Shown here piece after piece: positions 34,857 to 44,951 of a stretch of DNA of 64,000 nucleotides. The translations under genes and the position numbers were made by a program. Where the stretch lies: the NCBI GenBank assembly GCA_033675265.1, contig JAUJYZ010000540.1, positions 62,001 to 126,000 on the forward strand, read 5' to 3'. Position 1 is the first letter of the stretch; each line of letters opens with the position of its first letter. The notes below the pieces were generated by a model. The model saw only the letters and a list, made by a program, of their open reading frames with translations, did no database searches and had not been told where the DNA came from. Source of the stretch: Actinostola sp. cb2023. Its lineage: Eukaryota > Cnidaria > Anthozoa > Actiniaria > Actinostolidae.

Positions 34857-37800
34857 ATGAAATTCATTATGCGGTTTCGATGGTTGGTACTTTGTGTAGT
34901 TTCTTGTTACATTGCAATGTCGGGACGTGTTGGAAGTACAAAGGAAAAGAGAGCTCCAAGGTTTGTTTTCATCGATGGTGACGTTATGATCGGTGGTCTT
35001 TCTCCCGTCCATTTTTCGCCCATCGACGAGTCGGGCCTCGATCCAGATGCGTTTGCCTGCCAGGGCGAATTCAACACGCGTGGCTTTGAAGCAGTGGAGG
35101 CGATGCTTTTTACCATGGACATGCTAAACCAAGGGACATTGAAAGACGTGGTCCTTCCAAATATAACCATTGGAATGGACATCAAAGAGACTTGTACTAC
35201 AGCAGATAACGCCGTCCGGGAATCGTTAAAGTTTTCATTCATCAGAAATGCCAACATGCATGAAAAGTGCTCAGGTAGCAATCAAGTCAAGACCCGCGAA
35301 ACCAAAACCGTTGCTGTTGTCGGAGCGGCGTACAGTGGCGTCTCCATGGCAGTGACGAACCTGTGTGGATTATTCTATGTTCCTTTGGTCAGCTACGCTT
35401 CGACGAGCCGGTTATTGAGTAACAAAGTACAGTTTAGATACTTTTTTAGAACAGTGCCAAGCGATATGCTGCAGGCACAAGTCATGGCAGACCTTGTAAA
35501 AACAATGAATTGGAACTATGTCATTACTTTGGCCTCGGACACCGAATATGGACGATCAGGAATCGAGGCTTTCAAAAATGCAGCTCAGAGACTACATGAT
35601 TACCATATCTGCATTCCCGTGGACGAAACGTTCACCAAAAGGTCAGACAAGAAGACTTTTGACAAGATTTTTCAGAAAATGAGAATGTACCCCAAAGCCA
35701 AAGTTGTCATCCTCTTTGCTGAACTTCATGACGCCCAAATTTTAATCGACAAAATACGAGAACGAGGGATCAAAGAAAAGTACATATGGATCGGGTCTGA
35801 TGCATGGGCGGACTCCAAACAAATCTTGAAGGCAAACGAAGCAATATTAAATGGCATGTTTGCAATCGTTCCAGAAGTACGAAAAATTGACAAATTTGTA
35901 CAATATTTTGTAAACTTCGACGACAAAAGACGACAGCGAAATCCATGGACGCGTGAATATGAAGACGTTAAAGTTGCCCATGATCCTGCCTTTCATCGGC
36001 AAACTTTCAACCATTATCCCAAAGCAGCGTATGTAATGGATGCCGTATTGGCCACCGCATATGCACTTCACGATGTATTGGGGTGCAAACCTTATACAAG
36101 CTGTAGCCCTATGAAATATAAACTGTCATCCCCGCACTTTCAAAAGGACTTTGTTGCATACCTGGAAAAAGTTCGCTTTCCTGCAATGTCTCGTAACTAT
36201 ATGAACTTTGATGATTCGGGAGATGCAATTGGAATCTACGACATAAAGCATTTAAAGCTCATCGGGGACAATTATGAATTCTTTAAAATTGGCAAATGGG
36301 GATCGAGAGAATGCGATTTTAAATCCGCAAGCGGTTCAGCTCCATGGAACTGCTTGGAGCTTCAGAAACTTCTTCTTGAACAAAGTGTAATCAAACCTAA
36401 TTTGTCGGAAAATGATATCCCTTTCTCCCGCTGTAGTCCAACGTGTTCTGCAGGGTATCACAAAGTAACGGAAAAAGACTATGCAAAGTGTTGCTGGACG
36501 TGTAGAAAATGCACAAGAAATTATGTCACAAATACTACAGACAGTGATGAGTGCTGGCGATGTCCAAGAGGATTTTGGCCCAATTCTTTGAACTCGAAAT
36601 GTGAGCCCATTGATCCAACGTTTCTCAAGTGGGTAGACCCACCAGCGCTTATTATTTGCATCAGTATTGGCTTTGGAATGCTAGCTGTATTTGGAGCCTT
36701 TTTTGTTTTCTTCTTCTACCGCGACACTCCAGTAGTCAAAGCTTCAAGTCGAGAACTCTGTTACGCTTTGCTTCTTGGGATCTTCTGGTGCTATGTGACT
36801 CCAATATTTTATATTCTGGAACCGACTGATACAGTATGTCGGTTTACACCATTTGCGACGGGGTTGTGCCCGTCCTTGGTCGTCGGAACACTTCTGACCA
36901 AGACAAATCGAATATCCAGGATATTCAACCGAAAGTTAAATCACGCTGGTGCGCCGGCGTGTCTGTCTAAGAAATGGCAAGTCTTGATGGTCGTGTGCAT
37001 CGCTCTTATAGAAATCACAATTTGCGGTATCTACACCTTCTCGAGTGACACTGGTAGGATTGTCGTTACTTTTGAATCCAGAAATGAAGTAATCATCGAA
37101 TGTAAGTCGATGCCTGACATTTGGGTGGCCATTTGGTGGGCTTACGTTGTGGGCCTTGTTGTTACGTGTACCTATCAGGCCTTCTTGACAAGAAAGCTTC
37201 CAGAAAATTATAACGAAGCGAAATTCATCACCTTCACCATGTTGATAACGTGTATCGTTGTTATCATGTTTATTCCCACGTATATTGGAACAAGTGGTGT
37301 TTATCGTACTGTCATTAGTTGTTTTGTGTTCATAATAGGAGGATCGGCGGCGTTTGGGTGCATATTTGTACCAAAACTATACATCATTCTATGGAGACCT
37401 GAAAAGAACATTCCCATGCAGCCTAGATCCCACTCCATTCGCTTAGGGACGATTTCTCCTTCGTTTTCTTTGGTTAGACGGCTGAGCATCGATGATGGAG
37501 CAAATTCTTCACCAGATGAGCTAACTAGAATCAGAGTGCATTCGGCGCCTCCTGTTCGATATGAAACAGAAATGGAAAGAGAACAAATGCGCAGACGAGT
37601 CGGCTCATCAAGACGATCTGCATCACTATCAATAAACGCGTTCAGAAGAGATGTCAATATCTACCAGATTGAGACTACTAGTCGTACATTATCCAGTGGT
37701 ATTAACATTGAAGAAAACATCGTGGAAGACAACGAAAATTTGTCAGATGATGTTCGACTTTCAAGCAAACGCCGAAACGGTGATGCATGTCCACATTGTG

Positions 37801-38570
37801 GTTCTACAGAAAAAGGACGCAGTAACAACGAATATGTGAAAATTGCCGAAACAACAGACCTTGAAGATGCGGAAAAAAGAATATCTGATGACAAACATAA
37901 GGGAGAGATTGCAAATGGCGATTTATTCTCTCCACAATTATCAAAGTCTTGGAGCAATTTACGCCCAGCTTGTATCGCCATCCAACTCCCTACCACTTGC
38001 ACTTCTGAAACAAACCTTAGTAAAACTTTCACAACAAACTCTCAATGTGAATCCGTAAGAGACAGAGCGCAAAGTCTAGAAAATCAACTCAGAGATTGTC
38101 GGTGCATATGCGAAGAGAATGATCATAATGAAAGTAACCAAGGCATTCCCCAGCCTCTTGATGCACCAGTAAAAGATGCCATCAGCGAGAGAGAGAATAC
38201 CAAAGAAGAGGAGTTGTTACCCTTGTGGCAAAAACGAAACTACAGCAGAAAAGGTTTTCCAAAACCTAAACCTAAAATTCAATACGTTACCAACAAAGAC
38301 ACTGATTCAAATTCCAACAAGATAAAGTGCCCACTAGATGAAATTGTCAAGAAGAAATTGCCGTCTGTAGAAGGAGTATTCTTGAATGGTTTATCCAAGA
38401 ATATATCATCTCGTACAGATGCACTTCTCGGTAATGTACAGAGAAGGCACGAATGTAACGGCGATGACGCCACATTATTTAATGGTTGCAATCATCTATA
38501 TGGAAATGATGCCCTTCGAAGTCAAGATGTGATGAGGACTTTGCAGAATGGCACAGGGATTGACCATTGA
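34857..38570 (+). CDS. Metabotropic-glutamate-like class C G-protein-coupled receptor, intronless coding exon
   Basis: 1237 residues at the plasma membrane. A signal peptide lies in the first 25 or so residues. The Venus flytrap ligand domain spans about 35-510, with GEFNTRGFEAVEAM (70-83), VSYASTSRLLSNK, ASDTEYGRSGIEAF and WIGSDAWAD. A nine-cysteine-type linker domain (CSPTC...CCWTC...CWRC) covers about 526-582, and seven membrane segments about 595-845. Intracellular motifs KTNRISRIF (682-690) and LPENYNEAKFI (781-791) are class C signatures. By alignment to mGluR1, residues equivalent to T188, D208, Y236, D318 and K409 are kept (T183, D203, Y231, D315, K389), but the arginine equivalent to R78 is A79. 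A 390-residue polar tail follows. Glutamate or another amino acid is the expected ligand class; the specificity may differ. Sequons at N102, N515 and N559. A GTAAGT about 20 bases after the stop hints at a 3' UTR intron. Confidence 0.93.
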   Translation: MKFIMRFRWLVLCVVSCYIAMSGRVGSTKEKRAPRFVFIDGDVMIGGLSPVHFSPIDESGLDPDAFACQGEFNTRGFEAVEAMLFTMDMLNQGTLKDVVLPNITIGMDIKETCTTADNAVRESLKFSFIRNANMHEKCSGSNQVKTRETKTVAVVGAAYSGVSMAVTNLCGLFYVPLVSYASTSRLLSNKVQFRYFFRTVPSDMLQAQVMADLVKTMNWNYVITLASDTEYGRSGIEAFKNAAQRLHDYHICIPVDETFTKRSDKKTFDKIFQKMRMYPKAKVVILFAELHDAQILIDKIRERGIKEKYIWIGSDAWADSKQILKANEAILNGMFAIVPEVRKIDKFVQYFVNFDDKRRQRNPWTREYEDVKVAHDPAFHRQTFNHYPKAAYVMDAVLATAYALHDVLGCKPYTSCSPMKYKLSSPHFQKDFVAYLEKVRFPAMSRNYMNFDDSGDAIGIYDIKHLKLIGDNYEFFKIGKWGSRECDFKSASGSAPWNCLELQKLLLEQSVIKPNLSENDIPFSRCSPTCSAGYHKVTEKDYAKCCWTCRKCTRNYVTNTTDSDECWRCPRGFWPNSLNSKCEPIDPTFLKWVDPPALIICISIGFGMLAVFGAFFVFFFYRDTPVVKASSRELCYALLLGIFWCYVTPIFYILEPTDTVCRFTPFATGLCPSLVVGTLLTKTNRISRIFNRKLNHAGAPACLSKKWQVLMVVCIALIEITICGIYTFSSDTGRIVVTFESRNEVIIECKSMPDIWVAIWWAYVVGLVVTCTYQAFLTRKLPENYNEAKFITFTMLITCIVVIMFIPTYIGTSGVYRTVISCFVFIIGGSAAFGCIFVPKLYIILWRPEKNIPMQPRSHSIRLGTISPSFSLVRRLSIDDGANSSPDELTRIRVHSAPPVRYETEMEREQMRRRVGSSRRSASLSINAFRRDVNIYQIETTSRTLSSGINIEENIVEDNENLSDDVRLSSKRRNGDACPHCGSTEKGRSNNEYVKIAETTDLEDAEKRISDDKHKGEIANGDLFSPQLSKSWSNLRPACIAIQLPTTCTSETNLSKTFTTNSQCESVRDRAQSLENQLRDCRCICEENDHNESNQGIPQPLDAPVKDAISERENTKEEELLPLWQKRNYSRKGFPKPKPKIQYVTNKDTDSNSNKIKCPLDEIVKKKLPSVEGVFLNGLSKNISSRTDALLGNVQRRHECNGDDATLFNGCNHLYGNDALRSQDVMRTLQNGTGIDH

Positions 38571-38721
38571 TTTGGCCTCTCAAAGCGAGTAAGTACAACA
38601 CACATTTTATCATCAATTTATTATTGAAATACTAAAAGTCAGTCATATCGTACGCGCGTTATTACAATAAAGTGGTGCCAATCTGAACGGCCTAAATGAT
38701 TTCTCTTAGAGCTACACTGTA
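38571..38721 (+). other. 3' UTR of the receptor gene
   Basis: It follows the TGA at 38,570. GTAAGT at about 38,590 could be a splice donor in the 3' UTR. No polyadenylation signal was assigned. Confidence 0.35.
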
Positions 38722-38984
38722 TACAGCTATTTCAAAAAATGTTGTCGGAGCCAAAGGCGATAGGCAAAAGGCGATTGGCGATAGGAGATAGGTCCCCGGG
38801 GATAGGTCATTACGAAACCTAAAAACACTGGCAATCAAATGTTTAAAGTAAGCAAATTAGAACGATCCTATAGGTCCATAACGTTCAATCCATGTGAGGA
38901 GATTGTGAATCTTTAAGCTAGCAAACCAGAAAAAAATTCCTTTCGCCTATATTGCCTCAAACAACGTTTTTTGAAATAGCTGTA
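38722..38984. mobile_element. MITE with TACAGCTATTTCAAAAAA ends
   Basis: Inverted ends TACAGCTATTTCAAAAAATG and ACGTTTTTTGAAATAGCTGT(A). The interior has GGCGATAGG repeats and CCCCGGGG. The TA at each edge suggests a TA target site. Confidence 0.7.
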
Positions 38985-39074
38985 CGTCGTGAAGACAATT
39001 TTAGAAACATGATATTTACATTGTTGCCATGACGATAACTTTGACTAAGGAACATTTGCACAATTATTACTTGA

Positions 39075-39180
39075 GCCTAAATCTTGGGATTCGAACGTGC
39101 CATTCAGTAATAATAATACCCTCAGAAGTAGCCTCTGAACTGATCACCGATGCTCTACCTGCAGCTGAGCTGCAAAGCCA
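39075..39180 (-). mobile_element. tRNA-derived SINE fragment
   Basis: The minus strand has a box A-like GCTCAGCTGCAGGTAGAGCA (about 39,171-39,152) and a consensus box B GTTCGAATCC (about 39,096-39,087). The spacing is about 55 bases and includes a short ATT run, longer than in a tRNA, so it is a SINE or tRNA relic rather than a functional tRNA. Confidence 0.6.
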
Positions 39181-39326
39181 GATTGGAAATTTGTGAAAAT
39201 AAAAATAAAAATAATAATATAAAATAAATTATCCCTGACGTTTATAAAAGCCTTTTCCGTAATTCTGGCATTTGCGCGCGCTACTAGTTTCAAGATATTC
39301 GCGCGCTGAATATGTCAACCTTTTCC

Positions 39327-39370
39327 CATACTGATGAAGGTCTTTGATCAAAGATCAAAACGTCTATATA
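39327..39370 (+). ncRNA. Degenerate hammerhead-like motif
   Basis: CTGATGA followed by a self-complementary segment (TCTTTGATCAAAGA) and CAAAACGTC. The G of GAAA is missing, so activity is unlikely. Confidence 0.2.
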
Positions 39371-39500
39371 TTTTTTTATTATATCGGATATTTAATCGTG
39401 GTTTCTATATATAAATAGTTGTCTGAACAATGCGATTTTTGTCTGATGTGAATTTCGTCTAGACATAAATATGACTCCGGTCCTGAACGCTATTCATTTA

Positions 39501-39662
39501 GGGTGCGTTCGAGTGACTTTATTCCGCAATAGGAATACATTATGGATTATTCCGGAATAGCTATTCAAGCAACACGTCAATAGGAATAGCGACTCAATCA
39601 AACGGATATTCTGGTTTATTCTATTTATTTCTATTCCGGAATCAGTGCAGTCGAACGCACCC
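39501..39662. mobile_element. PIF/Harbinger-like MITE
   Basis: Terminal inverted repeats GGGTGCGTTCGAGTG / CAGTCGAACGCACCC, flanked by TTA on both sides (39,498-39,500 and 39,663-39,665), the 3-bp duplication typical of PIF/Harbinger. Confidence 0.8.
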
Positions 39663-39844
39663 TTAGCTGAAAGAATGTATATAGAAAATATATATATGCA
39701 GAATAGAAGAGATGGTTATTGTCCAACGATGAACTCCCGGTAGAAGGATCCAAAGGATTCACATCAGCACTCCAAAAATTAGCTATACGTTGAATTGAAG
39801 AGAGTGGAGTAGCATGAGACTTCTTACCGTCCAAATGACTTTAT

Positions 39845-39880
39845 TGCAAACGTTTCGACCCTTCGGTCTTCATCAGTGTA
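39845..39880 (-). ncRNA. Hammerhead-ribozyme-like motif
   Basis: The minus strand reads CTGATGA, A, stem GACC/GGTC with loop GAAG, then GAAACGTTTGC. Core and stem II are perfect; a matching stem I was not found. Probably part of a retroelement tail. Confidence 0.4.
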
Positions 39881-40668
39881 AAAATAATATGTACAAAGTT
39901 TAAAAAGAACGTGGAACGGAAACAAAAATGTACATCAACGACCTCTGACAATCGAATATGAGCCCACGATCCAAGATGCAGCTGCACGGGTTATTACTTT
40001 ATCTCGGAAAAGAGATCATATAATACCAACTTTGTTTTTACATAAACTAGACGCTTTAATAAGCGTTCACTCGTGCCCTGGTGCGATTGAGCACTGGTCT
40101 TCTTGCAATCAGAGTAGTTCTTTTCAGCTTCAGAGTTAGTTATCAAGTCAATAGTCATTGTTTTGTCATTTTGGTCGTAGTTTGTGTTCACAGTTTTTTC
40201 ATTTGCATTTGATATTTCATAAGATTTTGATATGATTTTTTCAGATTTTTCAGATATGATTTTGAGTCCGCGGAACGACCTGGTCCGATTTTAGAGTAAG
40301 TCTACCGCTAACGGCGTGTACATTTGTATGTGAGATAAGCGTATTAGACATACTTCCTTCAAATCGTTTTTTTCTCACGATCGCAAGACGACATAATTAA
40401 CCTTCCCCGAACAAGGTTTGTGAAGAAAGAGGTCGACTGTCGATAAAACCTCATAGATCAGCTTTTAGTGGTCTCGTTCCCAGTCCCACTCATTTACACA
40501 TTCGCAACATCACGTGTAGAGTCAATAGATTCAGAAGTATACTGCCATAAGAATGCCGCGGCCTTATACAGAAGATTTCAGGTGGAGAAATCAGCGCTTG
40601 TAAAAATGCAAATGTGTAAATGTGCAAACGTGTAAATGTGTAAATGTGCTTTTCCAAGGTGGACAACC
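39881..40668. other. Non-coding spacer
   Basis: No gene was recognised. A short GTGTAAAT tandem lies at about 40,596-40,650. Confidence 0.4.
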
Positions 40669-41158
40669 TTAAAGGAGAACTGTAGCCTAAATTGATATTT
40701 AAGTAAAAACAAAGAGAATGTTGTGTACATTCATTTTCTAAATGAATTTCCAATTGTTTTTATTTTTATGGAGAAGAAACTTTAGTCTTAATTGTAAAAA
40801 GACATGGATTACCGCTGAATTGAGCGCGGCTCACTTCAGTAATTATTCCCCATGTCTGACGTCACCTATATCCCAAGGGAAAGTGCAGTCACAATGTAGA
40901 GTAATTATAAGTACATTGTATTTTCTTGTACCCGAGAGAATGTTGTGAACGGATTTTAATATTCCCCATAAACGACGTCACTAACAAAAAGATCTGAGCC
41001 GACGGTAAAACGGCAAAATGGCGGATGATATTCTATATTAAACGTAAATTATAATGATATCTAAGAAAGATTTGCAAAAATTAATACTCAAGTAATGCTA
41101 ATATAAGACATATCTAACTTTCTTGAGAAAATAAATTTTGTCTTCAGTTCCCCTTTAA
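40669..41158. mobile_element. TTAA-flanked non-autonomous transposon
   Basis: It begins TTAAAGGAGAACTGTAG and ends CTTCAGTTCCCCTTTAA, inverted ends directly flanked by TTAA as in piggyBac-type insertions. No transposase frame. Confidence 0.7.
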
Positions 41159-41159
41159 T

Positions 41160-41245
41160 GACATTGACTGTATATGGTTCTAACATATCACTAAATAAGA
41201 CGGTGCCAGGCCATTTTAAAAGCTTTATACGTTAACAAAGGTATC
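41160..41245 (-). pseudogene. LINE ORF2 C-terminal fragment, minus strand
   Basis: The minus strand encodes a frameshifted KAF.GLAPSY and SDMLEPYTVN, the same conserved block as the adjacent plus-strand fragment, so two LINE 3' pieces stand head to head and create an inverted repeat (41,187-41,366). Confidence 0.5.
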
Positions 41246-41299
41246 TTAAACATAATTCTTTCCTGTATTGTTAACCAATGTAATTTTAAAAGAATTATG

Positions 41300-41700
41300 T
41301 TTCAGATAATTTAACGTATAATAAAGCTCTAAATGGCCTGACACCGTCTTATATTAGTGATATACCTACACGCAACCTTAGGTCAAAATCAAGTAATCCA
41401 GTTTCGCGTTGTTTAGAGATGACCGCTGTCCTTGACAAAAGACGCATTTGTACAGGGTTAGCCTCGATTCAGAAAACAGTCCGTGCAATTCAAAAATGCT
41501 TCTATTGTTTCATGTCAACATTTTTTCGTGTTCTTGTTGATATTTGTGAATAATTTATACTGACTCGAGGCTACCATCCTATAATTTATGTAATTATGGC
41601 CGAAGGTCTTTTTCAGTATCGGGACCAACTTTGTGGCTCAATAATTTCATTCAAATCCAAGTTAAAGACATATCTGTTTAGGACGTTTCCACACTGGAAA
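41300..41700 (+). pseudogene. CR1/L2-like LINE ORF2 C-terminal fragment, plus strand
   Basis: It reads KALNGLTPSYISDIPTRNLR near 41,320-41,380 and SFKSKLKTYLFRTFP near 41,648-41,692, a typical LINE C-terminal arrangement, with stops between. Confidence 0.65.
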
Positions 41701-42015
41701 AAGAAAAGAACATCAAACAACCTTTAGCTGAGTAAAAGTGCACATCTTCTGCCTGCAAAAAAAGCGAAAAATTGTTTGATATCCTTTTCTTTTTCTAGTG
41801 TAAAAGTCAAAATACATTTAGAGAATTGGAGTGAAACAAATTACTTTACAAACCTTGTGACGTCAAACTGCAACATGTTTCTCTTGAATATCTTAGAAAG
41901 CAATCATTTTACAAAAATATATTTATGATTACATTATTTCTTTGAATAATCTATAATATAAAATGCAATGAAATATTTCATTTCCTTTGCACATTAAAAA
42001 TGCATGTTCTTGAAG

Positions 42016-43380
42016 TACCGTATTCACCGGCGTATAAGCCGCACTCGCAGATAAGCCGCACCCCGAGTTTGGCAACGCAAATTTTTTGGGAAAAAAGTTT
42101 TTTGAATAAAAGTAATAGAAATCACACGTTAAGGTACCAAGGGACCTTCGTGACCACTGTTCACTGAAAGCCGCGTAGCGCGCTAACCACTCGTCCAACA
42201 TGTATAAAAGTATACATTTTCTTAAAGCTGAATAAATGCAGATTCTAAATATGCTGGAGATTATTTCCTATTTTGTAAATATTTTTTGTTATTGCACATT
42301 TTAGAAAATTCGACCGGCCTTGTTCAAAGAGTAGCGTGCACGCGGGAATTTAATCGATTTCTAAACGGAAAGTGCCATTATAATGAGCACACTTTGTTCT
42401 AAAAAACTGTGTCTCCGATTTTTGATGCGTTGCCTCGTTTAAAAGTTATTTGATGATTTATGTGTAAATTGCTTAAAAACACATTAATGAACTTTGACAG
42501 CAAATATCTCCTCAACAAAAGCGTTTATCAAAAATCGGAGACACGGTTTTTTAGAACAAAGTGTGCACATTACAATGGCACTTTCCATTTAGAAATCGAT
42601 TAAATTCCCGCGTGCACGCTACTATTTGAACAAGGCCGGTCGAATTTTCTAAAATGTGCAATAACAAAATATATTTACAAAATAGGAAATAATCTCAAGC
42701 ATATTTAGAATCTGCATTTATTCAGCTTTAAGAAAATGTATACTTTTATACATGTTGGACGAGTGGTTAGCGCGCTACGCGGCTTTCAGTGAACAGTGGT
42801 CACGAAGGTCCCCTGGTACCTTAAGTGGAATCTTGAGAAAGCTACATGTACATTACATGCTTTGCGTTATTGGACGTAAACTCCCAGAGAATACTTCAAA
42901 GGCTTTCCAATAATTTTAGCTTTGTAATAGACTAATCATAAAGACACTTTTCATTGGAATTCTTTATTAGCGCGCACGTGAAAATGTTATGTTTGAGACA
43001 CTTGATTGACACATGTTGTGTTTGCACGTGAACCAACCCGCTCATCAATGAAAAACACTTTAGCATATTAAACCGTTAGGTCTTGTAGTAAAACCGTTAG
43101 CACGATTGTTAAACTGTCTGAAAAGGCGTTAGCACCCGTTAATTTGCCTGTTTAACGTCTAACCAATGGCCAATGCTTTTAGGAGTAACTAACAGTAATA
43201 AACACACGAATGCATGAAGTACGTACTCTTTTATACTTTTCTGTTAAAAAATTTTTTTTTTTTTACTATATGTAAATTTCTGGTACCAAATCCCGATGTT
43301 CTCCAAGATAATCCGCTCCCACAACTTTGGGTCGCGATTTTCAGCGGAAAAAAAGTGCGGCTTGTACGCCGGTGAATATA
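42016..43380. mobile_element. Inverted-repeat transposon with ACCGGCGTATAAGCCGCACT ends
   Basis: The left end reads TATTCACCGGCGTATAAGCC then GCACTC; the right end is the inverse (GTGCGGCTTGTACGCCGGTG then AATATA). About 1.36 kb with no transposase. A foldback element sits inside. Confidence 0.65.
42129..42824. mobile_element. 700-bp foldback element with TTAA edges
   Basis: Two arms of about 300 bp are near-perfect inverse copies around a centre near 42,476. The outer ends are TTAAGGTACCAAGGGACC and GGTCCCCTGGTACCTTAA. Arms carry GAGTGGTTAGCGCGCTACGC, a tRNA box A-like phrase, and TAAATTCCCGCGTGCACGCT. It is nested in the larger inverted-repeat transposon. Confidence 0.85.
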
Positions 43381-43664
43381 TTGTTAACACTGATTTACTC
43401 TTGAATAAAACTAATAATTATAATAATAATAAATCAAAGATAGTTCAAGTGTATGGATCATCCAACTTGTCACTTCTGGTCTCTTGTCTGAAGCTAAGGC
43501 TACGCGCGACCGGATGTTCATTGTCTAAACGGTATAGCTCGTCTAGACGTGGATAAATAAACGATTGATTGATTGATAGACGTATTGTTTTAATGTACCA
43601 TATTTCATTGCGGACGCGTGTGCGTGGGAGCCATCTATTGTCTAACAATCGAAAATAGAGCACT

Positions 43665-43815
43665 GGCCCCAGTTGCACGAAAGGTGAATAGCACTATCCA
43701 CCGGATAAGTCTTATCCAACGGATGCAATTTATTGGATAACTGCATTAGTTTTTTCCGATGGGATATGATTTTATCCGCTGGATAGCGCTATTCACCTTT
43801 CGTGTAACTGGGGCC
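43665..43815. mobile_element. Palindromic MITE with GGCCCCAGTTGCACGAAAGG ends
   Basis: The left end is inverse to the right end CCTTTCGTGTAACTGGGGCC; inside, the inverse TATCCACCGGATAA and TTATCCGCTGGATA phrases continue the palindrome. Confidence 0.8.
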
Positions 43816-43841
43816 TGGTGTTTATGTGACGTCATGGCGGC

Positions 43842-44008
43842 CATGTTGGTTCATTCAATTCAATTCAATTCAATTTATTATTCATCGTTAGCTTCTCTTA
43901 TTTGTATCACCAACATGGCCTTTGTGCTTAAATCTCAAGAGAATAATTACAGACCGTTAAGTGATAGTTACTGCATGAGCGGCCGTGTTGTATCCCGATA
44001 CAACACGG
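43842..44008. repeat. Two small hairpins and a (TTCAA)n run
   Basis: GGCCATGTTGGT (43,840s) is inverse to ACCAACATGGCC (43,909-43,920) around a (TTCAA)n run. CCGTGTTGTAT and ATACAACACGG form a perfect hairpin at 43,983-44,008. Confidence 0.65.
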
Positions 44009-44292
44009 ACGCGAATGCTGTAAATGGCTTCTAAACCTCCATCCCAATTTACCTCGATTTAAAACAGCATTACACGAAATCTAAGCAAATAACACAAGAA
44101 AATTACAGAACTTTCTTGTAAAGGTACTTTTGACGTCACTTTCATGCGCAGGATACAGGTCAACTCATCCCACATTGGAGAGAGGATTTGTATTCGTAAA
44201 TAGGAAGCCGTAATGCTATTCGTAACTTGCTGTCGGTGCAATGCAAAGGTCAATGATACGAGTAAATGAGACCTTTGCATGACCTGTGTCAG

Positions 44293-44460
44293 TTCCATAT
44301 ATCAATGATATAGAACTGATTAATAAAACAATAATAATGTTAATAATACAGCAATAATGTTTTATTCATTAGCTTAGTTCCATATATCAATGATATAGAA
44401 CTGATTAATAAAACAATAATAATGTTAATAATACAGCAATAATGTTTTATTCATTAGGTC
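44293..44460. repeat. 85-bp direct duplication
   Basis: Two nearly identical copies beginning AGTTCCATATATCAATGATA, followed by a diverged partial copy to about 44,515. Confidence 0.85.
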
Positions 44461-44951
44461 TGTATCACTGATACAGCACTGATGTTTTATTCATCAGTGT
44501 CTGTATCGGGGTATACAGATCCATGCATGTGACCGATTCAACCAACCTAAGTTCATCTCATTAGATATTTGTATAAATGTATACTACAACCTTTCTGCAA
44601 TCGAGTGTATATCTGTTTTCTTTCTATTAATTGCCCTATAGCATTATGACGTAATGGCTTGTTTATGAGGTGGACAGAATCTTGAAGAAGAATAGAAATT
44701 TGAACTAAATCTGCTCTGCTGAGGTTCGCTTGATTTCAAATTGACTAGTTTCCAGATATTATGTTCATCGATACTTTTCCCTTAATATTTACTGTGTTTG
44801 GTGACTTTTATCGCTTTCAGACGGTCTGTAAAATACATTTATTTGGGAAATCCTTTGTGTTGTTGCTGTTTTGTCCCCCTCTAGCGACCATGATCCTTAG
44901 CGTTTAAACAATAGATTGTTTTGATGTGACGTTGCTTGTGTTTTGGTATAT

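Noticed and set aside
39075..39180. Functional tRNA gene
   Set aside because: Box B is good but the A-B spacing is too long and no acceptor stem could be paired, so it is a SINE or relic.
41929..42201. 90-residue minus-strand open frame
   Set aside because: It runs across one end of an inverted-repeat transposon and its nested foldback; no domain.
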